This document shows, piece after piece, positions 17,699 through 27,852 of a DNA stretch of 64,000 nt. The position numbers and the translations under genes were made by a program. Source of the stretch: Dietzia sp. NCCP-2495. GTDB taxonomy: Bacteria > Actinomycetota > Actinomycetes > Mycobacteriales > Mycobacteriaceae. The stretch is from contig NZ_BRVN01000002.1 in assembly GCF_026011735.1 (NCBI RefSeq), positions 310,001-374,000 on the forward strand, in the 5' to 3' direction. Below the pieces are notes generated by a model. That model saw only the letters and a list, made by a program, of their open reading frames with translations, made no database searches and was not told the origin of the DNA. How positions within the stretch are numbered: the stretch's first letter is position 1; every line of letters starts with the position of its first letter.

Positions 17699-18832
17699 AT
17701 GACCAAGACCCTGCTGATCACCAACGACTACCCGCCGCGCCCGGGGGGAATCCAGTCGTACCTCGAGACCTACCTCGAGTACCTCGACCCGGACGACGTC
17801 GCCGTACTGGCGTCGACCTTCCGAGGCGAGGAGTCCACCATGTACGACCAGAGCAAGCCGTATGTCGTGGAGCGGGTGCCCACCGAGATGCTCCTCCCGA
17901 CTCCGGACCTGGCGACCCGGGCACGGCGTCTGGCCGAGGACTTCGGCGCCTCGACGATCTGGTTCGGGGCGGCGGCGCCGCTGGCGGCCATGGCCCCGGT
18001 TCTCCGTACGGGGCCGGTCACGCGGATCGTGGCGAGCACGCACGGTCACGAGGTCGGCTGGTCTATGCTCCCCGGATCGAGGCAGATCCTGCGACTGATC
18101 GGCGACTCGACCGACGCTGTCACCTATGTCAGTGACTACACCCGCCACCGGTTCACGTCCGCGTTCGGTCCACATGCCCGACTCGTGCACCAGCCGGGTG
18201 GGGTGGACACGGACCGTTTTCGTCCGGACCCCGCGGCGCGGAAGGCGATCCGTGAGCGATACGGGGTGGCCGACAGGGACGTGATCGTCTGCCTGTCCCG
18301 CCTCGTGCCACGGAAGGGTCAGGACATGCTCATCCGAGCGCTGCCCGAGATCGCCAGGCGGGTGCCGGGGGCGGTCCTCGTCGTCGTCGGCGGAGGCCCC
18401 TATCGGCGCACCCTCGAGGGACTCGCCCGGCGACACAGGGTTACCGACCGCGTGATCTTCACCGGCCGTGTCCCCGCCGAGGAGATCGTCGACCATCACC
18501 GCATGGCGGATGTCTTCGCCATGCCGTGCCGCACGCGCGGCGGGGGACTCGACGTGGAGGGCCTGGGGATCGTTTACCTCGAGGCCTCCGCGTGTGGGGT
18601 GCCCGTCGTGGCCGGCCGGAGCGGGGGAGCGCCCGAGACCGTCCTGGACGGTCGCACCGGTGCGGTGGTCGACGGCACGTCGCTGGCCGACATCACCGAC
18701 GCCGTCGCCGGGATCCTGGGTGACCGGCCACGGTCGGCGGCGATGGGGATGCGCGGCCGCAACTGGGTACTCGACCGCTGGCGCTGGGAGGATCTCGCTC
18801 GGGACATGGAACGCGTGCTCTCGGGCCGGTGA
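17699..18832 (+). CDS. pimB: Phosphatidylinositol mannosyltransferase (GT4, PimB-type)
   Basis: Adds the second mannose to PIM1 using GDP-mannose, at the cytoplasmic face of the membrane, in PIM/LM/LAM synthesis. The 377-residue GT-B protein has the N-terminal TNDYPPRPGGIQSYL motif. The C-terminal donor domain has LSRLVPRKGQDMLIRA, VVGGGPYR and the EX7E block EGLGIVYLEASACGVPVV. ATG 17699 is chosen because the upstream frame runs through 24-bp repeats. Assignment rests on family motifs and the pimB-fadD15 neighbourhood, which matches Rv2188c-Rv2187. Other GT4 mannosyltransferases are possible. Confidence 0.88.
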   Translation: MTKTLLITNDYPPRPGGIQSYLETYLEYLDPDDVAVLASTFRGEESTMYDQSKPYVVERVPTEMLLPTPDLATRARRLAEDFGASTIWFGAAAPLAAMAPVLRTGPVTRIVASTHGHEVGWSMLPGSRQILRLIGDSTDAVTYVSDYTRHRFTSAFGPHARLVHQPGGVDTDRFRPDPAARKAIRERYGVADRDVIVCLSRLVPRKGQDMLIRALPEIARRVPGAVLVVVGGGPYRRTLEGLARRHRVTDRVIFTGRVPAEEIVDHHRMADVFAMPCRTRGGGLDVEGLGIVYLEASACGVPVVAGRSGGAPETVLDGRTGAVVDGTSLADITDAVAGILGDRPRSAAMGMRGRNWVLDRWRWEDLARDMERVLSGR

Positions 18833-18860
18833 CGGCCGAGAACACGCGTTCCGGGGTGGT

Positions 18861-18883
18861 CGGCGGCGAGCATCTCGCCGCCG
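18861..18883. terminator. Bidirectional terminator between pimB and fadD15
   Basis: 10-bp perfect stem CGGCGGCGAG / CTCGCCGCCG with a 3-nt loop, in the 73-nt gap between converging genes. Confidence 0.7.
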
Positions 18884-18905
18884 GGCGGATCAGGCGCCGG
18901 GTCGA

Positions 18906-20705
18906 TCAGGCGTAGAGCGCCTCGATCTGCGAGGCGTACTTCTGGTGGACGATGTTCCGCTTGACCTTGAGTGACGCCGTGAGCTCTCCGGTCTCCTCGG
19001 TGAACTGGTCCGGGAGCACGTGGTACTTCTTGACCGACTCGGTGTGCGAGACCGCCCTGTTCGCCGCCGTCAGCGCCTGGTCGAGGTGCTGGATCATGGT
19101 GGCGTCCTTGAGGAGCTCGTACAGCGAGCCGGTCTTGCCGTTCTGCGTCTTCCAACGCTCGAGGGCCTCTGGGTCGAGCGTGAGCAGAACAGACACGAAC
19201 GGCTTGCCGTCGCCGACACATACGGCCTCGGCGATGAGCGGATCCGCCCGCAGGGCGTCCTCGAGCTGCGCGGGGGCGACGTTCTTGCCGCCGGCGGTGA
19301 CGATGATCTCTTTCTTGCGGCCGGTGATCCTCAGGTACCCGTCCTCGTCGATCGATCCGAGGTCACCGGTCCGGAACCAGCCGTCGGAGAACGACTCGGC
19401 GGTCGCCTTCTCGTTCTGCCAGTAGCCCGTGGCGACGACCGGACCCGAGACCTCGACCTCTCCGTCCGTGGCGAGGCGGACCGCGCACCCCGGAAGCGGC
19501 TGACCGACACTGCCGATGCGGAGGTTGCCGGGGGTGTTGACCGTGATCGCCGCGCAGGTCTCCGTGAGGCCGTAGCCCTCGAAGATGTTCACCCCGATGC
19601 CGTCGAAGAAGTGCGTGAGGCGCTCACCGAGTGCCGCACCTCCCGAGATCGCGATCTCGCACCGGCCACCCAGCGCGGCCACGAGCTTGCCGTAGACGAG
19701 CTTGGAGAACAGTGCGTGACGGAGCTTGAGCACCGGACCGATCCGACCGGCCTGACGGGCCTTGGAGTAGGCCACCGCGGTGCCCGTGGCCTTCTCGAAC
19801 ATCCACGCCTTGAACGCGCCGCCGTCCTGGGCGGTGGCCTGTGCCTTGGTGAACACCTTCTGGAACACACGGGGCACCGCGAGGATGTAGTGCGGACGCA
19901 TCTCCCCGAACGTGTCCACCAGGTTGGCGATATCAGAGGAGTGCGCGATGGTGACCCCGGCGTGGAAGCCGGCGTACGTGATGGCACGGGCCAGCACGTG
20001 GGCCAGCGGGAGGAACATCACGGTGGTCGCGTCGTCGCGCAGGTAGGACTTGAACGGCGTCTCGAGCACCGCCAGCGTCTCGGACATGAAATTCCGGTGG
20101 GTGAGCATGCAGCCCTTGGGGCGGCCGGTCGTCCCGGAGGTATAGATCAGTGTCGCCGGGGAGTCGGCCCGAACCGACGCGCGACGGGTGTCGAGGACGG
20201 ACTCGTCGACGTCCGCGCCCTCGGCGATCAGGGCATCGATGACGGGGGAGTCGCCGTCGATCACCGCGACGGCGGGCACGGGGGACAGGCCCTCGACGCC
20301 CTCGCGGGCCAGCGCGGCGTGGGTGTCCTTCTCCACGATGATCAGGCGCGCCGACGAGTCCTCCATGATCCAGCGGATCTGGTCGGAGCTCGAGGAGTCG
20401 TACACCGGGACGGTGACGCCGCCGACAGCCCAGATGGCGAAGTCGATGACGTTCCACTCGTACCGCGTCGAACAGAGGAGGGCGACCCGGTCTCCGGCCT
20501 CGATACCGCGGGCCACGAGTCCCCGTGCGACCGAGCGGACGGTGTCCGCGAACTCCTTGTTGGTCACGTCGATCCAGCGTCCGTGGACCGGGCGCTGGAA
20601 CGCCACGTTGTTCGGGGTCCGCGCCGCACGGTCATACGCCGACTGGACGCAGGACCAGTCATCGTCGACGGTGAACTTGGCGGGTGCGGCGACGTATTCG
20701 CGCAA
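18906..20705 (-). CDS. fadD15: Long-chain acyl-CoA synthetase (FadD15-like)
   Basis: Activates fatty acids to acyl-CoA through an acyl-adenylate. The 599-residue length matches FadD15. The AMP-binding P-loop is LIYTSGTTGRPKGC, followed by the YGLTETCA block, WFRTGDLGSIDEDG, and the C-terminal ITGRKKEIIVTAGGKNVAP hinge with the catalytic-lysine domain. GGGAGGA with TTG at 20705 sets the start; the longer frame to 20819 runs into the promoter and repeats and is rejected. It converges with pimB and is divergent from the SRPBCC gene. Confidence 0.92.
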   Translation of the reverse strand: MREYVAAPAKFTVDDDWSCVQSAYDRAARTPNNVAFQRPVHGRWIDVTNKEFADTVRSVARGLVARGIEAGDRVALLCSTRYEWNVIDFAIWAVGGVTVPVYDSSSSDQIRWIMEDSSARLIIVEKDTHAALAREGVEGLSPVPAVAVIDGDSPVIDALIAEGADVDESVLDTRRASVRADSPATLIYTSGTTGRPKGCMLTHRNFMSETLAVLETPFKSYLRDDATTVMFLPLAHVLARAITYAGFHAGVTIAHSSDIANLVDTFGEMRPHYILAVPRVFQKVFTKAQATAQDGGAFKAWMFEKATGTAVAYSKARQAGRIGPVLKLRHALFSKLVYGKLVAALGGRCEIAISGGAALGERLTHFFDGIGVNIFEGYGLTETCAAITVNTPGNLRIGSVGQPLPGCAVRLATDGEVEVSGPVVATGYWQNEKATAESFSDGWFRTGDLGSIDEDGYLRITGRKKEIIVTAGGKNVAPAQLEDALRADPLIAEAVCVGDGKPFVSVLLTLDPEALERWKTQNGKTGSLYELLKDATMIQHLDQALTAANRAVSHTESVKKYHVLPDQFTEETGELTASLKVKRNIVHQKYASQIEALYA

Positions 20706-20746
20706 AGGGTCCTCCCGGTGGAAACGATCGCAGTATGTCTGGAAAC

Positions 20747-20776
20747 ACACTATCCCCGTGGCTGTGTAACAGGTAA
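20747..20776 (-). promoter_or_regulatory. Putative fadD15 promoter
   Basis: On the minus strand, -35 TTACCT (20771-20776) and -10 TAGTGT (20747-20752) are separated by 18 nt, about 40 nt before the TTG start. The -35 lies inside the first of two 21-bp direct repeats. Confidence 0.5.
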
Positions 20777-20808
20777 GGCACCCGTCGTAACAGGTGAGGC
20801 GACCGTCG
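20767..20808. repeat. Two 21-bp direct repeats at the fadD15 promoter
   Basis: Units 20767-20787 and 20788-20808 match at 18 of 21 positions, both beginning TAACAGGT. Two helical turns per unit and overlap with the presumed -35 make a cooperative regulator site plausible. A simple tandem duplication is the alternative. Confidence 0.65.
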
Positions 20809-20893
20809 AGCCCGGCCACGCCACCGGGGGATTCCGGGCACTCGGCCCTCGGCGGCGACGCATCGTGGAGCCCGATATGTGAAGCTTGGGGGT

Positions 20894-21355
20894 ATGAGCG
20901 ACGACAACGGTGTACCCGAGGCCTGGCCGACCCGGGACTCCACGGTGGTCGAGGCGACGCCGGACAACGTCATGGCCGTGATCTCCGATTTTCCCGGGTA
21001 CCCCGAGTGGTCCAACTCGATCCGGGTGACCGAGGTCCTGACGACGGGCTCCGACGGCAATCCGAGCAGGGTGCGGTTCGAGCTCCTCGCCGGAGCGATC
21101 GCCGACGAGTACGTCTTGGTCTACTCGTGGTCCGAGGACGGACGCGGAGTCGAATGGCAACTGGAGTCCTCGACGTTGCAGTCGTCACAGCACGGCAGTT
21201 ACCGACTCGAGCCCGTCGCCGGCGGGACGCGTGTGGACTACGAACTCGAGATCGAGCTCGCCGTCCCGGTGATCGGGAGCCTGCGCACCCGGGCCGAACG
21301 CCGGATCCTCGGGGACGCCCTCAGCGAACTGAAGAGGAGGGCCGAGGCCCGGTGA
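20894..21355 (+). CDS. SRPBCC (polyketide cyclase/START-like) protein
   Basis: 153-residue lipid or aromatic-pocket fold protein, in the position of M. tuberculosis Rv2185c. The START-like pattern is clear: DSTVVEATPDNVMAVISDFPGYPEW at the N terminus, repeated beta strands, and a long C-terminal helix (ERRILGDALSELKRRAE). Ligand unknown. ATG 20894 follows a G-rich stretch; GTG 20879 is an in-frame alternative. The stop overlaps the next gene's start (TGATG), so the pair is translationally coupled. Confidence 0.85.
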   Translation: MSDDNGVPEAWPTRDSTVVEATPDNVMAVISDFPGYPEWSNSIRVTEVLTTGSDGNPSRVRFELLAGAIADEYVLVYSWSEDGRGVEWQLESSTLQSSQHGSYRLEPVAGGTRVDYELEIELAVPVIGSLRTRAERRILGDALSELKRRAEAR

Positions 21356-22239
21356 TGGACACCCATGTCGTCGTCGTCCTCGGGGGAGATCCCACCAGAC
21401 GCGCCGAACTGACCGCGGACGTCATCGCCCGCACCGCGGGTTCCGCCCTCGTCCTGACCGGCCACCCCGACGCCGTGGACCCACGGCTCGACACCACGGA
21501 CGTCGGGGCCGTCGAGGTGCGCGCGGACGACCCGGTCGCCCGCACACAGGCCTACCTGTCCGGCGCGGTGGATCCCGGGGACGACGTGCTGGCGGCGCTG
21601 TCCGCGGGCAGCGACACTCCGCTGTCCGCCGTGCTCGGCTGGGAGTACACCCGACGGGCCGCGGCCTCGGGGTACTGGGACGTGGTGGTGGTGGAACTCG
21701 ATGGTGACCTCGCCGCGGTCCGTCGCCTCGCGGCGGCCGGCGAGCTCACGGCCTTCGTCGATAGTCGGTGGCCCGCGCACGTCCGGTTCGCGTCGATGGC
21801 GGCCGGTGACATGGCCGACCCCCGCGTCCGAGAGGCGCACCGGCTGTCGCTGCTGGCCGCCGACGTCACGGCGTTCCTCTCCGGCCCCCTCGAGGTGGTC
21901 GTGGCGGGCGAGGCCCCCGAGCGGACCGAGGCGATGGCTGAGCTGGCCCGGGGTGCGGTGACCCCCGACATCGAGCTCGACGACTCGGGCGAGTACCTCG
22001 TGGCCTACCCGGCCCCGACGATGCCGACCGGTGCCGGAACCGTCGACGGGAACCTGCTCCGGCTCGACCACGACGGATTCCGCGCCATCCTACGACTGCC
22101 GTCGGTGCTGGCACGGTGCACGCTGGAGGACTCCCACTACGACAGTGACACCCGCAGCGTCGTGCTGCGATTCGTCCCGGACCCCGACTTGTGGCCGAGT
22201 CATCTCGTACCGTCGGGCTCCACCCGGCACGCCGGGTAA
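21355..22239 (+). CDS. ArsA-like protein lacking a P-loop, with HSP20-like C terminus
   Basis: 294 residues. The N-terminal part follows the ArsA/Get3 layout (a starting beta strand, then WDVVVVELDGDLAAVRRL where ArsA has its DxP-type switch), but the Walker A site reads LGGDPTRRAEL instead of GKGGTGKST, so ATP binding is unlikely. The C-terminal 90 residues (AYPAPTMPTGAG...RAILRLPSVLARCTLEDS) resemble the ArsA HSP20-like domain. Its position matches Rv2184c in M. tuberculosis. Function unknown; a non-catalytic partner or chaperone role is a guess. Starts at the stop of the SRPBCC gene. Confidence 0.72.
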   Translation: MDTHVVVVLGGDPTRRAELTADVIARTAGSALVLTGHPDAVDPRLDTTDVGAVEVRADDPVARTQAYLSGAVDPGDDVLAALSAGSDTPLSAVLGWEYTRRAAASGYWDVVVVELDGDLAAVRRLAAAGELTAFVDSRWPAHVRFASMAAGDMADPRVREAHRLSLLAADVTAFLSGPLEVVVAGEAPERTEAMAELARGAVTPDIELDDSGEYLVAYPAPTMPTGAGTVDGNLLRLDHDGFRAILRLPSVLARCTLEDSHYDSDTRSVVLRFVPDPDLWPSHLVPSGSTRHAG

Positions 22240-22276
22240 TATCCACGCACGACGATCCCACTCGACCCGAGGACCG

Positions 22277-23026
22277 GTGACCAGGTTGCTGTACTGGCTG
22301 TTCAAGTTCGTGCTCATCGGGCCCTTCCTGCGGTTGACCAGTCGACGGGTCGTGACCGGCCGGGAGCACTTCCCCCGCGAGGGAGCCGCCCTGCTCGTGG
22401 GCAACCACCTCTCCGTCGCTGACTGGCTGTTCATGCCGCTGCTCATGCCGCGTCGCGTGACCTTCCTCGCCAAGAGCGACTACTTCACCGGCACCGGCAT
22501 CAAGGGCGCACTCAGCCGCTTCTTCTTCGCCGGTTCCGGTCAGCACCCCATCGACCGCACCAACGCCGACGCCGCCCAGGCCGCGATCAACGCCGGGCTG
22601 GAGGTACTGGGTGAGGGCGAGATCCTGTGCATCTACCCCGAGGGCACGCGGTCCCCGGACGGCCGCCTCTACCGGGGCAAGACCGGGCCCGTCCGCGTCG
22701 CGATGCGGGCCGGGGTGCCGATCGTCCCGATCGGTGTGACCGGAACCGGCGACTACATCCGCTGGCTCACGCGGCCGCGTCTCGGACGTCGACCGGAGAT
22801 CCGGGTCATGGTCGGGGAGCAGTTCGACATCACCCCGTGGGCGGACCGTGTGGGGGACCGCGCCGCCGAGCGCGAGATCACCGATCAGCTGATGCTCCGG
22901 ATCCAGGAGCTCACCGGTCAGGAATACCTGCCGGACACCTACGGGGCGGACATGAAGAAGCGCTTCGAGCAGGTGCGCGCGTCCGGCCGAAATCTCCTCG
23001 ACCAGCCTGCCGGCGAGCAGAGCTGA
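22277..23026 (+). CDS. 1-acyl-sn-glycerol-3-phosphate acyltransferase (PlsC family)
   Basis: Transfers an acyl chain to a lysophospholipid-type acceptor at the membrane. The 249-residue protein has an N-terminal hydrophobic segment, the HX4D catalytic motif in NHLSVAD, the glycerol-phosphate binding YPEGTRS, and PIVPIGVTG. GTG 22277 follows GAGGA closely. It sits in the SRPBCC-ArsA-like-PlsC-exoribonuclease run, 37 nt after the previous gene, and matches Rv2182c. The exact acceptor is unknown. Confidence 0.9.
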   Translation: MTRLLYWLFKFVLIGPFLRLTSRRVVTGREHFPREGAALLVGNHLSVADWLFMPLLMPRRVTFLAKSDYFTGTGIKGALSRFFFAGSGQHPIDRTNADAAQAAINAGLEVLGEGEILCIYPEGTRSPDGRLYRGKTGPVRVAMRAGVPIVPIGVTGTGDYIRWLTRPRLGRRPEIRVMVGEQFDITPWADRVGDRAAEREITDQLMLRIQELTGQEYLPDTYGADMKKRFEQVRASGRNLLDQPAGEQS

Positions 23027-23030
23027 CGAG

Positions 23031-24972
<1,942 letters not shown>

Positions 24973-25029
24973 CGGTCCTGCCCAGGGCTGCGGTTAAGCC
25001 CGGGGCGGCAAGTCTGTCCAGGCCGCGGC

Positions 25030-27303
25030 TCAGCCCAGGGCGTCGATCTCGACCTCGGTGCCCCGGGCAACGAGCTGACCGGGCAGCGGAGTCTGTCCGT
25101 AGACGATGCCGCTGCCGGTGCCGGTGTCGATGGTGGCCTCCAGCCCGGCCTCCCGGAGGGTCTTGCGGGCGTCGGAGGCCTTGGCCCCCAGGACCACGGG
25201 CACGCGCACGGAATCCGACGGGACCACACGCAGGACCGCGTTGACCGGGTCGAGTCGGGTGCCGGCGGGCGGCTCCGTGCTCACCACACGTCCGTCGGTG
25301 ATCCGACGGTCGGTGACGGCTGGCTCGGTGACGATGGTGAACCCGGCCTTCTCGAGGACCTCGGTCGCCTCGTCGAGCGGGACGTCGCGGATGTCGGGCA
25401 CCGTGAGTGCGTTGGAGACCAGCAGCGTCACGGCGTCGCCCCGGGACACGTCTGAACCGGCGTCCGGGCTGGTGCCCACGGCGTGCCCACCGTCGACCTC
25501 GTCGTCGTAGACCCTCTCCACCTCGGACACGGTCAGGCCCACACCCTCGATCGCGGCACGCGCCTGGTCCTCCTGTAGCCCCACCACGTCGGGCACGGCG
25601 ACCGGTGCCGGACCGGAGCTGGTGACCATCGCCACCCGGGTCCCCACGTCGACGGTCGTGCCGGGACGCGGGTCCAACGACACGACCTCGCCCACGGGGA
25701 CCGAGTCGGAATGGGTGGTCTCGCCGCGCACGGGCTCGAGGGAGTACTCACGAAGCACCGCCGACACCGCGTCGGTGGACCGGTCCGCGCCGACCTCGGG
25801 CACGACCGGGCGGCCCACCGAGACCAACAGGTCCACGGTGTCGCCCCGGGGGATCCGTGATCCGGCGGCGGGATCTGTTCCCATGAGCTGGCTCGGGGGA
25901 ACGTCGTTGCTGAACGCGTCACGCGTGGTTGCCGTCAGTCCGATGCCGGTGACGGCCTCGGTGGCCTGCCCCACGGACATGCCCTGCACCGAGGGCACCT
26001 CGACGAACCGGCCCGATCCGAGCCACCATCCGGCGACTGCCAGGGCGATCGCGGCGGCGAGCACCACGATCAGCCACAGCAGTCCCGGTTTGCGACGGGG
26101 ACGAATCATGTCCCGCTGCGGCGCCACCTCCACTTCTCCCGGAGGATAAGGGCCTGCCGCGGCACCGTTCCAGTGCTGCGGGTGGCCGGAGGGATCAGGG
26201 GCGTGCTCATCGGGATGTCCGCCGGTCCCCGGCGGTCCACCGGACCCGGGTGGGGCCCCCGTGGCGGGGATCATCCGTGTCTCGACGCGGGTCGGCACGG
26301 GACCGGCCCCGTGCCGGACGGCCTCGCCGCTCTCCCTGTCGGCGGCGTCGAACTCGGACTCGCTGCCGGGGGCGGAGCGGGCGGCGTTGGCCCGGGCCCG
26401 CGACCACGAGGACTCCCGCGGCGCGGGGACCACGTAGTCGGGGAAGCGGCCGTCGCGGGCGGCGCGGCCGAGGTCCTGCAACATCTCGTCAGCGTCCGCG
26501 TAGCGGTCCGCGGTGCTGCGTCGGGTCGCGCGGAGCACGAAGTGGTCGAGGTCCTCGGCGACATGGTCCGAGTGGTCCGACGGCGCGGGGACGTCGGTCT
26601 CGAGGCGGCGGTAGGCCACCGCGATGTTGTTGTCGCCGCTGAACGGCGGTTCGCCGGTGAGCATCTCGTAGGCGAGCACCCCGAGGGAGTACAGGTCGGA
26701 GCGGCCGTCGGTGTCCGCTCCGGAGATCTGTTCGGGGGAGAGGTACGCGGCCGTGCCCATCACGACGCTGCTCGAGGTGGCGCGGGATTCGGCGACGGCG
26801 CGGACCAGGCCGAAGTCGGCGAGTTTGACGGCGCCGTTCGTGGAGATCAGCACGTTCTCCGGCTTGATGTCGCGGTGGACGAGGCCTGCGGCGTGGGCCT
26901 CGCTCAGCGCCCCGAGGAGGGGGCGCAGCACGGCGGCCGCCGCGTACGGGGGCATGGGCCCCCGCTCGTCGAGGAGCTCGCGCAGCGTGCCACCGGGGAC
27001 GAGTTCCATGACGAGGAATGCGGTCTCGCCCTCGACGCCCTGGTCGAAGACCTGGACGATGCCGGGGTCCGAGAGCCGTGCGGCGGAGCGTGCCTCGAGA
27101 GTGAATCTGTCGACGAACGCCCGGTCCCCGGCGAGTTGGGGGTCGAGGAGTTTGACGGCCACGTGACGGTCCAGCCGCTCGTCGGTGGCGAGGTGGACGA
27201 TTGACATCCCGCCGCGCGCGATCACGGCATCGAGCCGGTACCGCCCGTCGAGCAGTGTGCCCGGCCTCGGAAGCTGCGCGTCGTGGGTACTCATGAGGTC
27301 CAT
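25030..27303 (-). CDS. pknL: Ser/Thr protein kinase PknL with five PASTA repeats
   Basis: Membrane-bound signalling kinase. Residues about 20-285 form the kinase domain: glycine loop ARGGMS, VAVKLL lysine, VHRDIKPEN catalytic loop, LADFGL, and activation segment SSSVVMGTAAYLSPEQ. A Pro/Gly-rich juxtamembrane region leads to one transmembrane helix (about 405-428). Five extracellular PASTA units (about 432-757) likely sense muropeptides or lipid II. M. tuberculosis PknL lacks PASTA, while corynebacterial PknL has them. GGGAGGGG supports ATG 27303 over 27294. It is divergent from its presumed substrate gene (Rv2175c type). Confidence 0.94.
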   Translation of the reverse strand: MDLMSTHDAQLPRPGTLLDGRYRLDAVIARGGMSIVHLATDERLDRHVAVKLLDPQLAGDRAFVDRFTLEARSAARLSDPGIVQVFDQGVEGETAFLVMELVPGGTLRELLDERGPMPPYAAAAVLRPLLGALSEAHAAGLVHRDIKPENVLISTNGAVKLADFGLVRAVAESRATSSSVVMGTAAYLSPEQISGADTDGRSDLYSLGVLAYEMLTGEPPFSGDNNIAVAYRRLETDVPAPSDHSDHVAEDLDHFVLRATRRSTADRYADADEMLQDLGRAARDGRFPDYVVPAPRESSWSRARANAARSAPGSESEFDAADRESGEAVRHGAGPVPTRVETRMIPATGAPPGSGGPPGTGGHPDEHAPDPSGHPQHWNGAAAGPYPPGEVEVAPQRDMIRPRRKPGLLWLIVVLAAAIALAVAGWWLGSGRFVEVPSVQGMSVGQATEAVTGIGLTATTRDAFSNDVPPSQLMGTDPAAGSRIPRGDTVDLLVSVGRPVVPEVGADRSTDAVSAVLREYSLEPVRGETTHSDSVPVGEVVSLDPRPGTTVDVGTRVAMVTSSGPAPVAVPDVVGLQEDQARAAIEGVGLTVSEVERVYDDEVDGGHAVGTSPDAGSDVSRGDAVTLLVSNALTVPDIRDVPLDEATEVLEKAGFTIVTEPAVTDRRITDGRVVSTEPPAGTRLDPVNAVLRVVPSDSVRVPVVLGAKASDARKTLREAGLEATIDTGTGSGIVYGQTPLPGQLVARGTEVEIDALG

Positions 27304-27412
27304 TCTGCCCCTCCCGTCCCCGATGTGGAATGCCGGAACCGGTGTCAGGTGTCCGGATGGCGCTACCGGGAGTCCCGACGCCGCTGGTGCTGCCCGTCGG
27401 GGGTCGGGGTAC

Positions 27413-27426
27413 TAGCCTGGTGTCCG
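27413..27426 (+). promoter_or_regulatory. Leaderless promoter of the Rv2175c-type gene
   Basis: -10 TAGCCT at 27413-27418 ends 7 nt before GTG 27426, with no ribosome-binding site. Confidence 0.5.
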
Positions 27427-27794
27427 TGAGTAAGTTCCCGCACTGCGACGACGTCCTGCCCGCTGATGTCCCGACCGTCAACCTCCCGGAGGTCTCGGAC
27501 AGGCTGGGCATCCCGGTCACCCGGGTGCACGATCTCCTGCGCGACGGCGCGCTGATCGCGATCAAGCGTGACGGCGTGGTGGTGGTACCGGAGGTATTTT
27601 TCGACGACGACGACGAGGTCGTGCGTTTCCTCCCCGGCCTCGTCTCCGTTCTCCGCGACGGCGGCTACCAGGACGACGAGATCCTGCGGTGGCTGTTCGA
27701 GGCGGACGAGTCCCTTCCGGGACGACCGGCAGACGCCCTCCACGGCCACCGGGCGCGTGAGGTCGTCCGTCGCGCCCAGGCCATGGCGTTCTGA
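27426..27794 (+). CDS. wHTH DNA-binding protein (Rv2175c family)
   Basis: 122-residue protein with an N-terminal helix-turn-helix (LPEVSDRLGIPVTRVHDLLRDG) followed by a beta hairpin and an acidic helix. In M. tuberculosis the homologue Rv2175c is phosphorylated by PknL, which loosens its DNA binding. The divergent pknL here supports the same pair. Starting at GTG 27426 removes an upstream stretch without homology. The final codons (QAMAF, stop) are the first unit of a 21-bp tandem repeat. Confidence 0.88.
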   Translation: MSKFPHCDDVLPADVPTVNLPEVSDRLGIPVTRVHDLLRDGALIAIKRDGVVVVPEVFFDDDDEVVRFLPGLVSVLRDGGYQDDEILRWLFEADESLPGRPADALHGHRAREVVRRAQAMAF

Positions 27795-27839
27795 CCACAG
27801 GCCATCACTTTCTGACCGCGGTCCATGACGTTCCGAACC
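27777..27839. repeat. 21-bp tandem repeat spanning the stop codon
   Basis: Three units (27777-27797, 27798-27818, 27819-27839) in frame with the Rv2175c-type gene. Units 1 and 2 each encode QA(M/I)(A/T)F and a TGA stop, while unit 3 has lost the stop (CGA). The duplication therefore copied the protein's end and stop codon. Confidence 0.7.
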
Positions 27840-27852
27840 GGGGACCCGGACG

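Noticed and set aside
24973-25029. Possible terminator between aroG and pknL
   Set aside because: Only short imperfect pairings are visible; not strong enough to list.
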